Under the pieces are notes generated by a model. The model worked only from the letters and a program-made list of their open reading frames with translations, was not told the origin of the DNA and made no database searches. Made by a program: the position numbers and the translations under genes. A stretch of DNA of 64,000 nt, taken from positions 3,359,001 to 3,423,000 of the forward strand of contig NZ_CP044310.1 of the NCBI RefSeq assembly GCF_009664365.1, read 5' to 3'. Position 1 is the stretch's first letter; every line of letters starts with the position of its first letter. This DNA comes from Paenibacillus xylanilyticus. GTDB lineage: Bacteria; Bacillota; Bacilli; Paenibacillales; Paenibacillaceae. Positions 9,809 through 18,652 of the stretch are shown here, one piece after another.

Positions 9809-9822
9809 TGTTTGCGCTTTCA
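9809..9822 (-). promoter_or_regulatory. Candidate cre (CcpA) site of the GH31/GH43 operon
   Basis: Read on the minus strand this is TGAAAGCGCAAACA, one mismatch from the consensus TGWNANCGNTNWCA. It lies ~90 bases upstream of the binding-protein start and downstream of a possible promoter, a normal place for glucose repression. Confidence 0.5.
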
Positions 9823-9877
9823 ATTAGGTGATTCATTGACAAATGTCTGGCCAGATCATTTACCCAACGTTATCATC

Positions 9878-9907
9878 ATTATAGAGTGCCGTAATCTAGT
9901 TTGTCTC
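9878..9907 (-). promoter_or_regulatory. Possible promoter of the GH31/GH43 operon
   Basis: On the minus strand a perfect TATAAT (9878-9883) has GAGACA 18 bases upstream, a poor -35. A weak -35 fits an activator-dependent promoter, such as one served by the AraC protein of the operon. The surrounding intergenic stretch (9719-10099) shows no gene. Confidence 0.4.
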
Positions 9908-10099
9908 ATTGTATAATAGCCAATCATCATCGTATTTTGACTTTTTTTGCATGTTAAAGGTGAGCATTAAGGGAATAGGATTTTAGTTTGCAAAAGCTAC
10001 TCTAGTTCTCCCATGCCACCGACTATGCTTAAATTTCACACTCCTATATAGGTAGCAGCATAGAATAAACTAAATACTAGGCCATAAAGGAGAATGAGT

Positions 10100-10607
10100 A
10101 TGAACCAGAAATTTCCCCTTTATGACCCGTTGTACAGTTCCATGAAGAAAGGTTGGAATGTCAACGATCAGGGTTATCAGCCTCAGCATGATCACAGGCA
10201 TCATAACGTTAATTATTCTACTGAATAATTAGAATTAAGAGATTATGGACCACGACCACTTGTCATTAATATTGACCAGGCAGCTAAATATAATCAGACG
10301 TACCGCACTGCTCTATGGACAGAAAAAAACTTCCAGATTACTCTGATGAGTATTCAGGTTGGTGAAGATATAGGGTTGGAGGTACATCCGATGACTGATC
10401 AGTTCATCCGCATTGAAGAAGGCCGGGGACTTGTTCGAATGGGAGATCAGAAAGAGAGGTTGGACTTTCAAGTGATGGGCTATAATGACTAAGCGATTAT
10501 GATTTCTGCTGGAAAATGGCATAATGTGACCAACATGGGCCGAACACCGCTCAAATTATAGTGATATACGCTCCGCCTCAGCATCCCTATGCAACAGTTC
10601 AGTGATA
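10100..10607 (+). pseudogene. Cupin-domain protein, inactivated
   Basis: A good ribosome binding site (AAGGAG, seven-base gap) precedes ATG. The frame then reads MNQKFPLYDPLYSSMKKGWN... until a TAA after NVNYSTE, resumes as DYGPRPLVINIDQAAKYNQTYRTALW and VGEDIGLEVHPMTDQFIRIEEG (the cupin metal-binding region, with His and Glu), meets a second TAA after MGYND, and continues AIMISAGKWHNVTNMGRTPLK. A frameshift restores the end, IYAPPQHPYATVQ. The protein sequence is otherwise well preserved, so the loss is probably recent. Intact homologues are small cytoplasmic cupins of Bacillota with no firm function. Confidence 0.8.
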
Positions 10608-10626
10608 CCAAACAAAGCTGTAAAGG

Positions 10627-10749
10627 TAGACCTGACTTGACACATTTCATCAGCGTTTCCAGTGAGCCAACTTCAATGAAGTTCTTTCGCAAAATTCCCG
10701 CACTGTCAAGCCACTCCTCCAGCACCTTTCGGAAAGGGCAATAACCGTG
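10627..10749 (-). pseudogene. LysR-family regulator, internal fragment
   Basis: About 41 residues in one frame match the effector domain of LysR regulators: GYCPFRKVLEEWLDSAGI, then FIEVGSLETLMKCVKSGL, where real proteins continue with GI.LLP. Nothing before or after fits a LysR protein, so only a short piece survives, on the strand opposite to the dead cupin gene. Confidence 0.6.
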
Positions 10750-11060
10750 GAGAAGTCATCCACGATCCGGGTTTACCGATGCAGCCTGCTGAGCAACTTG
10801 GTCGTGACTTATTCGTAAGCAAATATACCGACTACTGTCTCGATATGAAAAGAAATGGGAAGGTTTGTCCGGCCGCGGATTGAACGACACGGCTACAGAA
10901 GCGCCTAGTGGGACCTAGACCGTTGGCAAGAATTTAAAGTACACTCGGTTCATTATTATGTGGGTCCCCTATTTATGACGTTTAAGAGGTGACGGAAGCA
11001 CAACAGGCTTTAAGTTCTCACTGATGCTAACCTTCAAGGGGAACTGGGACAATTTTTTCT
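10743..11060 (+). pseudogene. Unidentified coding relics
   Basis: One frame reads NRGEVIHDPGLPMQPAEQ then LGRDLFVSKYTDYCLDMKR...CPAAD and stops at 10881. Further on, EVTEAQQALSS and, after a frameshift, TDANLQGELGQFF look protein-like (~10985-11057). These may be parts of one or two dead genes downstream of the cupin gene. I do not recognise the families. The stretch from 11060 to 11170 shows nothing further. Confidence 0.35.
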
Positions 11061-11171
11061 CTCCTTCTTTATTGCTACCATTTTTTTAGAAGGTACTGCT
11101 TATTCCTGCAAATGATATTGAAGTAATTGCCCATTTCAAAAAAATTCGTAGGGGTTGCATATCGTTCATAG

Positions 11172-11214
11172 AAAAACCCGGCTCTTCAAATTTCCATTGA
11201 AGGAGGCCGGGTTT
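11172..11214. terminator. Terminator at the end of the nucleoside operon
   Basis: AAACCCGG and CCGGGTTT form the base of a hairpin with additional pairing (TTCAA/TTGAA) inside. On the minus strand it is followed by T residues. It lies 60 bases past the last gene of the operon. Confidence 0.75.
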
Positions 11215-11273
11215 CTTTGTTAAAGCAGGCTTGTAAACGTTCGCCAGAGTTTGGCATATCATATCCTCAACGC

Positions 11274-12035
11274 TTAACTGGTTCCATAATAATCAATTCT
11301 TGCTTTGAGCAGGCATTCCTCAAGTCCGCCAATGACAATATCCATCGGCACCGCAAGCATCAGATTCAGCGGCAGATCAAAATTCTCCACATGCATGCCG
11401 TCACTATACAATTCTGTAGTCGGATCTATAGAGGCCCTAAGCCGTTCACTCATACTCCGGCCATCCGCAATATATCCATACAGCTTTTTCCCGAGCGCAT
11501 ATCCAAGTCCGCATTCGAATACCGTACCGGAATCCGGCTCAGCACCGCGAAAAGGGTTCAGATTGGCCATAACAATATCCGCCTCACGGATCAGACCATC
11601 ATTAGCGTGAAAAATCATTGCAGCCGTTTCCTTTTGCCCCAGATTGTCATAGTTCTCTTTATCCAGTGGAAAAAGCCCTTCAAACCCATATCTGCGGCAG
11701 CTTTCCCGCATCCTCCGCCCCTCCTCTACTGCATCGGGACGGAATACGTGAAAGCCAGCCAGATATATGGACGGCAGACCGAACGCCTGCCAGGTCAGCG
11801 CACAAGGATACAGAGTCTTTCCCAGAACAGCCTGCTGTGCGGCTTCCTTACTGCCGAATACGTAGCTCTCTACATCAGCAATGCCTCCGGACTCCCGGTT
11901 GACAGCCCTGACACTGCCATCGTAAGGATACTGTAAATAAAATGTCTGTCCGCCAAAAACGCGGGCCTTGCACCTGGCAACAACGCCTGCAATGACAATA
12001 TATTGTTCAGATTCCCCAGAGACCTGCTCTTCCAT
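11274..12035 (-). CDS. Nucleoside 2-deoxyribosyltransferase-like protein
   Basis: The C-terminal ~150 residues have the family pattern: SIYLAGFHVFRPDAVEEG, an aspartate in EADIVMANLNPFRG, and the catalytic-Glu region DSGTVFECGLGYALGK. Such enzymes swap or hydrolyse the base of (deoxy)nucleosides. The N-terminal ~80 residues (EQYIVIAGVVARCKARVFGG...) are an extra segment I cannot assign. The start at MEEQVSG is chosen over a longer frame because AAAGGAG lies eight bases before it. It is the last gene of the operon, 19 bases after the nucleoside hydrolase, which supports a role in nucleoside breakdown. Acting as a hydrolase rather than a transferase is possible. Confidence 0.78.
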   Translation of the reverse strand: MEEQVSGESEQYIVIAGVVARCKARVFGGQTFYLQYPYDGSVRAVNRESGGIADVESYVFGSKEAAQQAVLGKTLYPCALTWQAFGLPSIYLAGFHVFRPDAVEEGRRMRESCRRYGFEGLFPLDKENYDNLGQKETAAMIFHANDGLIREADIVMANLNPFRGAEPDSGTVFECGLGYALGKKLYGYIADGRSMSERLRASIDPTTELYSDGMHVENFDLPLNLMLAVPMDIVIGGLEECLLKARIDYYGTS

Positions 12036-12054
12036 TGATAAAACTCCTTTCGGA

Positions 12055-12999
12055 CTACTTCTGCTCCAGCAGTGAAAACACCATTTCTCGGAACAATTCC
12101 AGATCTGCCTCCATACATACTTCCGCATTAGGCTCTTTGTTCAGAATGCCGTTCTGGTCGACCAGGCTGTATCCTTTGGTCAGCTCACTTTTATGTTCGA
12201 CATCAATATAAAAACGGTTCGAACGTGCCATAACCCGGTTGTCGATCGCCATAGCTACCGTAAGTGTATCCGGGTGGGAGATTCTGCGTCCGCCGCCCCG
12301 CTTCAGTCCCAGCTCCATGCCTGTCTTCAGCACCTTCATATAAAAGTCGGCAAAGCAGGTATTCATGGCCTCGATCTTCCGAAAATGCTCCTCTACCATC
12401 ACCGGATTCCGCTGACATACATCCCATCCGACCATTGTGAGATTAAAGCCGGCGTGAACAACAATATGAGCGGCCTCGGGATCCACTAGAAAATTAAATT
12501 CGGCAGCCGGACTGTCATTACCCATGAAATTGTTCGCCCCGCCCATCACCCATAAATGCTTCAGCTTTCCGGCAATAGAGGGATCGAGTGAATAAGCTAG
12601 TGCCAGGTTAGTAAGCGGCGCCTGTGCAATCATCTCGATTTCACCGGGGTACTCATTGATCAGACGGACAATAGCCAGAGCTGCATGCTCTTGCTCGGGC
12701 TTAAGCCCAGGTTCAGGAAAATTTGCTCCGCCCATTCCGTCTGAGCCGTGAATATGCTCTGCGGTGAACAGTTCCCTCATCAGCGGCTTGGCTGCTCCGG
12801 AATAGACTTTGACACCCGGGCGTTCCGCGATCTCCAGTGTGGTCAGCGCATTACGTGTGCACAGCGACAGGGGAACATTTCCCGCTACAGTTGTAATCGC
12901 TTTAACTTCAACATCCGGCCAGCGGAGCGCCAGCAGCAGTGCAGTACAATCATCGCCGGCTGTATCGGTATCTATCATAAGAATTTTACGTGTACTCAT
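12055..12999 (-). CDS. Inosine/uridine-preferring nucleoside hydrolase family protein
   Basis: The N-terminus carries the calcium-binding signature DTDTAGDD (Asp10, 12, 16, 17) of the IUNH fold, in place of the more common DTDPGxDD. Later come AEFNFLVDPEAAHIV and SHPDTLTVAMAID, which line the ribose pocket in the family. The 314-residue length is normal. The reaction is hydrolysis of the N-glycosidic bond of a nucleoside to ribose and free base, in the cytoplasm. The ribosome binding site AGGAG sits eight bases before ATG. It follows the amidohydrolase by about 45 bases. The base specificity cannot be read from sequence. Confidence 0.9.
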   Translation of the reverse strand: MSTRKILMIDTDTAGDDCTALLLALRWPDVEVKAITTVAGNVPLSLCTRNALTTLEIAERPGVKVYSGAAKPLMRELFTAEHIHGSDGMGGANFPEPGLKPEQEHAALAIVRLINEYPGEIEMIAQAPLTNLALAYSLDPSIAGKLKHLWVMGGANNFMGNDSPAAEFNFLVDPEAAHIVVHAGFNLTMVGWDVCQRNPVMVEEHFRKIEAMNTCFADFYMKVLKTGMELGLKRGGGRRISHPDTLTVAMAIDNRVMARSNRFYIDVEHKSELTKGYSLVDQNGILNKEPNAEVCMEADLELFREMVFSLLEQK

Positions 13000-13043
13000 T
13001 TCTCACACTCCTGTTGATGATCTCATTCTGCACTCTGGATAGC

Positions 13044-14390
13044 CTATATTCCCGCTCTGACAGCTACATGGGGCAGCGCCCTGCCACTTTCGTAGAGAAT
13101 CTTCTCTTCATCCATGGTCAGGATTTGACGATCCTTCATCACGATTTCACCGTTAATAACCGAATCGCGGACATCACTGCCGTTCACGGATTCGACAATC
13201 GTAGGGATCATCCGATGAGTCGGACTGATATGAGGCTGATTGATGTCAATTAGGATCAGGTCCGCTTTTTTGCCGACCTCAATCGTGCCGATTTGATCCT
13301 CAATTTGCAGCGCCTGTGCGCCGCCGATCGTAGCCATCCGGATCAGCTCATGTGCAGGAATAACAACCGGATCAAAAATCGGCAACCCCCAGAAGGCATG
13401 AAGTCCGGAACGGAATACACGCATTTCATCAAACAGGCTGAGGCTTGAGCCTGCCGCTCCGTCGCTGCCCATTCCAATGGAAAGCCCCTGCTGCATCAAC
13501 GTAGGTGTTTTTGGAAAGCCATGACTGCCAAAATTGCTCCTCGGACAGTGAACAACCTTGACTCCACGCTCCTTCATCAGGGCAATCTCGCCGTCGGAGA
13601 GGACAACATTGTGTGCCGCCAGCATATTAGGGCCGAGTGCGCCGAACTGGTCGAATACCTCTGCCGGTCTCTTCTGGTAGTTCTGCAGACAGTAGCTGAC
13701 CTCATCCCGGTGTTCCGCGAGGTGAACATGCAGCCCGGCGTTATACTCTCTGGCCTTATCTGCCATTAAAGTGATTAAAGCCGGTGTACTCGTCATGACC
13801 TGCCGCAGTGCAAACCAGATACGCAGCCGTCCTTCCCCGGCACCATTATAAGCACAGTACAGCTCTTCGATCCGCGAAGCGGCCTCCTCCGGCGAAGATG
13901 CCAGCATCGAGTCAGGTATGAACGGGCCTGTATCCATAGTAGAACATGTAATAGCCGCTCTGAGTCCTGATTCAATCGTCGCTTCGGCCACCTTGTGCAT
14001 ATGTACCCCGCCGGACTCGGCGAAGGACGTGGTGCCCGATTTGAGCATCTCCAGACAGCTTATCTGTGCACCCAGGTAAGTAACCTCTTCACTGAGGCTG
14101 CTCTCAAACGGCACAAGAATCCGCGACCAGATCATCGGATATTCGCCGAGAGTCCGGCCCCGCAGGAATTGCTGGCAGGTATGCGTATGGGCATCCACCA
14201 GTCCGGGCATAAGCAGCTTGCCCCTACCTTTCAGAACCTCCTTCGGCTCGTACTTGTCCTTGATCTCTTCTGCCTTGCCAATCGCAATAATCAGGGTATC
14301 CCGGATGGCAACGGACTGGTTGTCCAGAATATCGAATTCAGGTGTCATGAAGCTGCAATCTGTAATTAATAAATCTGCCAGTTCTCTCAT
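13044..14390 (-). CDS. Amidohydrolase, SAH/MTA deaminase or chlorohydrolase-like
   Basis: Metal-dependent amidohydrolase of about 448 residues. DAHTHT (~67-71) gives the HxH metal ligands, HVHLAEHRDE the third His and a catalytic Glu, AAHNV the fourth His, and GSDGAAGSS the metal-binding Asp. The closest well-known relatives deaminate S-adenosylhomocysteine, methylthioadenosine, guanine or cytosine rings. The start is the ATG seven bases after AAAGGG; a TTG two codons earlier is less likely. Between an importer and a nucleoside hydrolase, a purine or pyrimidine (nucleoside) deaminase role is the best inference. Confidence 0.85.
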   Translation of the reverse strand: MRELADLLITDCSFMTPEFDILDNQSVAIRDTLIIAIGKAEEIKDKYEPKEVLKGRGKLLMPGLVDAHTHTCQQFLRGRTLGEYPMIWSRILVPFESSLSEEVTYLGAQISCLEMLKSGTTSFAESGGVHMHKVAEATIESGLRAAITCSTMDTGPFIPDSMLASSPEEAASRIEELYCAYNGAGEGRLRIWFALRQVMTSTPALITLMADKAREYNAGLHVHLAEHRDEVSYCLQNYQKRPAEVFDQFGALGPNMLAAHNVVLSDGEIALMKERGVKVVHCPRSNFGSHGFPKTPTLMQQGLSIGMGSDGAAGSSLSLFDEMRVFRSGLHAFWGLPIFDPVVIPAHELIRMATIGGAQALQIEDQIGTIEVGKKADLILIDINQPHISPTHRMIPTIVESVNGSDVRDSVINGEIVMKDRQILTMDEEKILYESGRALPHVAVRAGI

Positions 14391-14438
14391 AAGCAATCCC
14401 TTTCTTGTTCAGAATATTGAGCTTACATCAGGACTTCA

Positions 14439-15290
14439 TTACTTCACTCCGCCTTCCGTCAGGCCTTGCACAATATATTTCTGGAAATACAGCACCAGCA
14501 CCAGAACAGGAATGCAGGAGATTACCCCGGCCGGGAACATCAGTTCATAGGCGATGCGATCCTGGCCGATAAATTCGCTAATACGGGACGGAAGCGTTCT
14601 GCTTCCGGAATCGGTAAGGACTGAAGCGAGCAGAAATTCATTCCACGCTCCGATGAAGACAAATACTCCAGTAGCTGTAAGGCCCGTCGCTGACAGCGGC
14701 AGCATAATCCTGAAGATGGACTGCAGACGTGTACAGCCGTCTATCCGGGAAGCCTCCTCGATTTCATGCGGCAGAGACTGCAAAAAGGAGTAATACATCC
14801 ATACGACATAGGGCAGCGAAAAAGTAATGTACGCCAGTACGAGGCCTTGGAAGGTGTACAGCAAGCCGCTCATCCGCATCAAGATAAACAACGGAATCAG
14901 TAAAGCCATCTGCGGCAGCATTTGCGAACCGAGTATTGTCAGAAACACAGCCTTTCTGCCGGGAAACTTCAGTCTAGCGAATACATAGGACGCGAACACG
15001 CCCAGAACGAGAGACAGCAGAGTTGTAAACCCGGCAACGATCAGACTGTTCCATACCGCAGTCATAAACGAACCGTTCTCAAACAAGTTGGCATAATATT
15101 TAAACGTAAGCTTCTCCGGGATGATGACAGGCGGGCGCGACAGCAGTTCTACAGGCAGCTTCACGCTGGACAGCACCAGCCACAGAAAGGGAAAAAGCAC
15201 ATATAACATCAGACTGAGCGAAATGACCCGAACCAGAATGCCTTTGAGAGCACGCCGGAGGGTACGTCTGGGCGTTGCTGTGTAATTCAT
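14439..15290 (-). CDS. CUT1-type ABC permease (MalG/UgpE-like)
   Basis: A 283-residue permease with six predicted helices, an opening cytoplasmic stretch (PRRTLRRALKG), the EAA loop (EIEEASRIDGCTRLQSIFRIMLPLSATGL) and the C-terminus FQKYIVQGLTEGGVK typical of MalG-like proteins. The ribosome binding site GAGGAGG is eight bases from ATG. It partners the 16653-17627 permease. The family mostly imports sugars; here the neighbours point to nucleoside-like cargo. Confidence 0.9.
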   Translation of the reverse strand: MNYTATPRRTLRRALKGILVRVISLSLMLYVLFPFLWLVLSSVKLPVELLSRPPVIIPEKLTFKYYANLFENGSFMTAVWNSLIVAGFTTLLSLVLGVFASYVFARLKFPGRKAVFLTILGSQMLPQMALLIPLFILMRMSGLLYTFQGLVLAYITFSLPYVVWMYYSFLQSLPHEIEEASRIDGCTRLQSIFRIMLPLSATGLTATGVFVFIGAWNEFLLASVLTDSGSRTLPSRISEFIGQDRIAYELMFPAGVISCIPVLVLVLYFQKYIVQGLTEGGVK

Positions 15291-15325
15291 GTTCTGTACC
15301 TCCTCGTTATTAGCTGTGCAGTCCG

Positions 15326-16618
15326 TTACTTCCCGATCATCTTCAGCACGTTAGCTTCGGCAGCTTTCAGTGCTTCTTCAGGAGTTTCCCGGCCGGCAAC
15401 GGCAGCCGAAATATGTCTGGACACTTCAGTGGAAATCGCAGCGGCCTTTTCATGCTTGAACATTCCGTAAGGGTACTCCATTTGCTCCGCTACAGATGCA
15501 AAATGAGGATTAGCTTCCTGCACCTCAGTATCCTGGAGCGCAACATTATCCGCAGGAATCCGGCCTATGCCGATTGCCATCGCTTTTTCCTGTTCCGTAG
15601 AAGTTACGAATTTGATGTATTCCATCGCCTGCTCCTTATTCTTCGAGCTTGCCGGAATCGCAAGGCCGCCTGTCTCGGCATAGGAGGCAGTCTTAAGCTC
15701 CGCTCCAGGTACCAGGGCTACCCCAACCTGTCCTGTAATCTTGGAGGTTTCCGGATTGTTGGCCAAAGGATAGGTATGCGGGGCATTCATCATCATGGCA
15801 ATTGTCCCTTGTGCAAAAGCATCGGCTAATGGTGCTGTGCTGTCATACTGCACTGATTGCGGACTGATGATCTTGCTTTTCAAATTCATATCCGCCATGA
15901 ACTGAAGTGCCCGCACCCCCTCCGGACTGTTAAAGGTCGGAATATCCTGTTCCTCATCCCAGAATTCCCCGCCCTCAGATCGCAGATGAACAATAAACGG
16001 TGTATAGGAGAAGGTTTCGCCCCAAGGTTCGGCATACGGTGTGATTCCCTTGGCCTTCAGCTTCTCGGCAACAGCGGTAAATTCGGCCCAGGTTGACGGA
16101 GGATTCTCTATGCCTGCCTCAGCAAACAGCTCCTTGTTGTAGTAGAACTGCCACGGCCACAAGTAGCGGGGAAATCCATAGATTTGTCCGTCATTCATCA
16201 TTGGAGTGAAATAGTTATCGGAAATGTTAGCTTTCATATCTTCTGTAATGAGATCATCCAGTGGCGTAAGAAAGCCTTTCGGAGCAAATTCAGCTACAAA
16301 ATCATCACGGACATGTACAATGTCATATTCTGTGCTTCCGCCCGCGAAGGCGGTGGCCAACTTGTCATGCTGCTCGGTAAAGTTAACCACTTCATAATTG
16401 ACTTTAATGCCAGAGACCTGCTCAAATTCCTTAGCCTGATCCTGCCAGAACTGGTCTCCGACGTACAAAACGGTAATCTCTCCTTTGTCACCGTCAGCCG
16501 CTGCGCCTGCTTCGCCGTTCTCTCCAGCATTTGATCCGCTGCAGCCCGAGACCACTGTTACCAATGCCAATCCTGCAATTGCCAGGGATTTCTTCAGTTT
16601 CCACCATTCCTTTTTCAT
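15326..16618 (-). CDS. Family 1 extracellular solute-binding lipoprotein
   Basis: About 430 residues. The signal peptide MKKEWWKLKKSLAIAGLALV ends at the lipobox VSGC. The body resembles UgpB/MalE-type proteins (ITVLYVGDQFWQDQAKEFEQ; GQIYGFPRYLWPWQFYYNKE; LFAEAGIENPPSTWAEFTA). The start is the ATG eight bases after AGGAG; a longer in-frame start is less likely. It lies between two permease genes and delivers the operon's unknown substrate to them. Confidence 0.9.
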   Translation of the reverse strand: MKKEWWKLKKSLAIAGLALVTVVSGCSGSNAGENGEAGAAADGDKGEITVLYVGDQFWQDQAKEFEQVSGIKVNYEVVNFTEQHDKLATAFAGGSTEYDIVHVRDDFVAEFAPKGFLTPLDDLITEDMKANISDNYFTPMMNDGQIYGFPRYLWPWQFYYNKELFAEAGIENPPSTWAEFTAVAEKLKAKGITPYAEPWGETFSYTPFIVHLRSEGGEFWDEEQDIPTFNSPEGVRALQFMADMNLKSKIISPQSVQYDSTAPLADAFAQGTIAMMMNAPHTYPLANNPETSKITGQVGVALVPGAELKTASYAETGGLAIPASSKNKEQAMEYIKFVTSTEQEKAMAIGIGRIPADNVALQDTEVQEANPHFASVAEQMEYPYGMFKHEKAAAISTEVSRHISAAVAGRETPEEALKAAEANVLKMIGK

Positions 16619-16652
16619 CCTGCAATCTCCTCTCGTATCCATGAATTCTTGA

Positions 16653-17627
16653 TTAATTCTCTACTTTCAGTGTTTTCATATAGAAAAAGGTGAATATCAG
16701 AGTCAAAATCGTAATGCAGTAGCTGATTGCGGCTCCATAGCCTAGATCGAAGTTGCGGAATGCCTGTTCATAAGCGAAAACGTTAAGGGTCATAGTGCTG
16801 TCCTGAGGCCCGCCTTTGGTAAGCAGCCAGATCAGGTCGAATACCCGTAAGGTCCACATCGTCTCAATGACGAGCAGTACCATGATGACAGGTTTGATAT
16901 GAGGCAGAATGATATGATAGAAAGCGGTTATTGGGCCGCCGCCATCCACTTTGGACGCTTCGTGCAGCTCTCTGGGAATGGATTGCATGGCTGCCAGCAG
17001 CAGCAAGGCGACATAGGGGACACTTTTCCATATATCCGCGAACAAAACTGCCGACATGGCTGTATGTTCGTTGACCAGCCACATTTGATATTCATCAATA
17101 AAGCCAAGCTTCAGCAGTACCTCGTTAAAGATGCCGTAGTCTCCGCTATACATCCATTGCCACATCAGGGAATTGACAACATTGGACAGTGCCCAGGGAA
17201 TCAGGAAGATCCTTTTGAAAAAACCTGCCCCCCATAACCCGAAATATATCGTCAGTGAGATGCCGAAGGCGATGGCCAGAGTGGCTACGACCTTGGTGAC
17301 AGTGAAGAACACTGTGTTGGATAGTACATTCAGAAAACGGGCGTCGGAAAGAAGCTGCATGTAATTACTCAGTCCGACAAAATCATAGGTCATATTGCCT
17401 TGCGTAAAAGCTACCTTGCTGAAGGAGATGAACAGTGCGTAAAGCATCGGCACAAATACTGTTAACAAAATAAGTGTTAACGTAGGCATTAAATACAGAT
17501 AGGCTGTCGAAGTGTCACTCAGACGATCCAGCCTGTCCAGCAGTCCGCCTTTCCTCATCCCTCTATCCTTCTTCTCCTGTTCCCGGCCTCGTCCAAAAAT
17601 CATCAGAAAACGGTTTGCCTTATCCAT
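16653..17627 (-). CDS. CUT1-type ABC permease (MalF/UgpA-like)
   Basis: A 324-residue permease. A ~40-residue charged N-terminal tail (GRGREQEKKDRGMRKGGLLDRL) precedes six predicted helices. The EAA loop reads ELHEASKVDGGGPITAFYHIILP, and WTLRVFDLIWLLTKGGP is the usual MalF-type segment. AAGGAG precedes the ATG. It follows the IclR gene by 45 bases. No ATPase gene is present in the operon. Confidence 0.9.
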   Translation of the reverse strand: MDKANRFLMIFGRGREQEKKDRGMRKGGLLDRLDRLSDTSTAYLYLMPTLTLILLTVFVPMLYALFISFSKVAFTQGNMTYDFVGLSNYMQLLSDARFLNVLSNTVFFTVTKVVATLAIAFGISLTIYFGLWGAGFFKRIFLIPWALSNVVNSLMWQWMYSGDYGIFNEVLLKLGFIDEYQMWLVNEHTAMSAVLFADIWKSVPYVALLLLAAMQSIPRELHEASKVDGGGPITAFYHIILPHIKPVIMVLLVIETMWTLRVFDLIWLLTKGGPQDSTMTLNVFAYEQAFRNFDLGYGAAISYCITILTLIFTFFYMKTLKVEN

Positions 17628-17672
17628 ATGTTCTCCTTCCTGCTGCAGCCCCTGTATCCTCCGGGAGCAGTT

Positions 17673-18479
17673 CTAATTTTCCGTGATTTGGGCCTCATAA
17701 ACCCACTTGGAGCCTAACTTCAACGAAAGTGTCTGGGCAGCCTTTCTGCAAAATTCATGACATTTCTTCATCTTGTCCTCCATCCGGAACTGGGGGCCAA
17801 GCACGGATATCGAGGCAACAACCTGGTTCTCATGATTTCTTACAGGAAAAGCGATGCCTACCGAGCCCATATCCACTTCCTGAAAAGTCCAGCTGTAGTC
17901 CTGCTTACGGATTTGAGCGAGGGCTTCACGAAGGGTATCCGGGTCGGTCTCCGTGAAAGGAGAAAATGCATGAAGGCCGGCGGCAATGATCTCCTCCTGC
18001 TCCGACTCTGGTAAAAAGGCCATAAGCAGCTTGGTCGGGGCTCCGCCATAGAGCGGAACTCTCTTTCCAAGCTGGGAGGTTGACTTGATCGATTCGTGAC
18101 TCTCGAATTTCTCTATACATACGCCTGAGTGTCCGTCCACTACCGTCAACAGCACGGTTTCTCCCGTCTGTTCGGCCAGCGTTTTCAGCTCCGGCTTGGC
18201 CAGGGCAGGAAGGTTCATACCGCGGGCTACCACCATTCCCAGTTCGAACAGCTTCAAACCGAGGGAGTATTTTTTGTTCACAGAATTCTGGGTAACATAT
18301 CCACGTTCCTCCAAAGTAGAGAGCATGCGGTGAATCACACTTTTATAACAGTCCAGTTCCTCGCTCAGTTCTGTTACTCCCCATTCCGGCTTGGCATCAG
18401 TAAAACATTCGAGCAGCAGCAGCATACGGTTCGCTGTTTCGAGCTTGGGCTTCGTTTTTGGCTTAGATTCTGCTTTCAT
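17673..18479 (-). CDS. IclR-family transcriptional regulator
   Basis: After a basic start (MKAESKPKTKPKLETANRML) residues ~12-80 form the winged helix (GVTELSEELDCYKSVIHRML STLEERGYVTQ). Residues ~95-260 are the IclR effector domain with LLTVVDGHSGVCIEKFES, the LYGGAPTKLLMAF segment and VGIAFPVRNHENQVVASISV. It is the first gene of the operon and probably controls it in response to a substrate or product. A promoter and an inverted-repeat candidate operator lie in its leader. Confidence 0.92.
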   Translation of the reverse strand: MKAESKPKTKPKLETANRMLLLLECFTDAKPEWGVTELSEELDCYKSVIHRMLSTLEERGYVTQNSVNKKYSLGLKLFELGMVVARGMNLPALAKPELKTLAEQTGETVLLTVVDGHSGVCIEKFESHESIKSTSQLGKRVPLYGGAPTKLLMAFLPESEQEEIIAAGLHAFSPFTETDPDTLREALAQIRKQDYSWTFQEVDMGSVGIAFPVRNHENQVVASISVLGPQFRMEDKMKKCHEFCRKAAQTLSLKLGSKWVYEAQITEN

Positions 18480-18505
18480 CAGTAACCACCTCTTTACAGT
18501 CTATT

Positions 18506-18529
18506 GTTCTCATTTGCAGAACATCGTTC
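18506..18529 (-). promoter_or_regulatory. Candidate IclR operator
   Basis: GTTCT and AGAAC flank seven bases, and the same AGAAC/GAAC is reused in GAACGATGTTC, giving overlapping inverted repeats about 27 bases upstream of the iclR-type start. The position between promoter and gene fits autoregulation. Confidence 0.4.
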
Positions 18530-18624
18530 TTTTTTATAAAGAAAAAAATTTGAAACGAGATTTTATGTAACTTAATATCACATAAAAGTGATGCTTTAGT
18601 TATATTTATTCTGATTTGTTCATA

Positions 18625-18652
18625 ATTATAGCAAGGAATAAGCACTTTGCAA
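18625..18652 (-). promoter_or_regulatory. SigA-type promoter of the nucleoside operon
   Basis: On the minus strand TTGCAA, a 16-base spacer and a perfect TATAAT. The A+T-rich DNA upstream could help. The predicted leader is about 140 bases. Confidence 0.6.

Noticed and set aside
10884..11100. Possible insertion sequence remnants
   Set aside because: No terminal inverted repeats, target duplications or transposase motifs could be seen.
11217..11936. 239-codon plus-strand ORF
   Set aside because: Antisense to the deoxyribosyltransferase-like gene and begins within its terminator.
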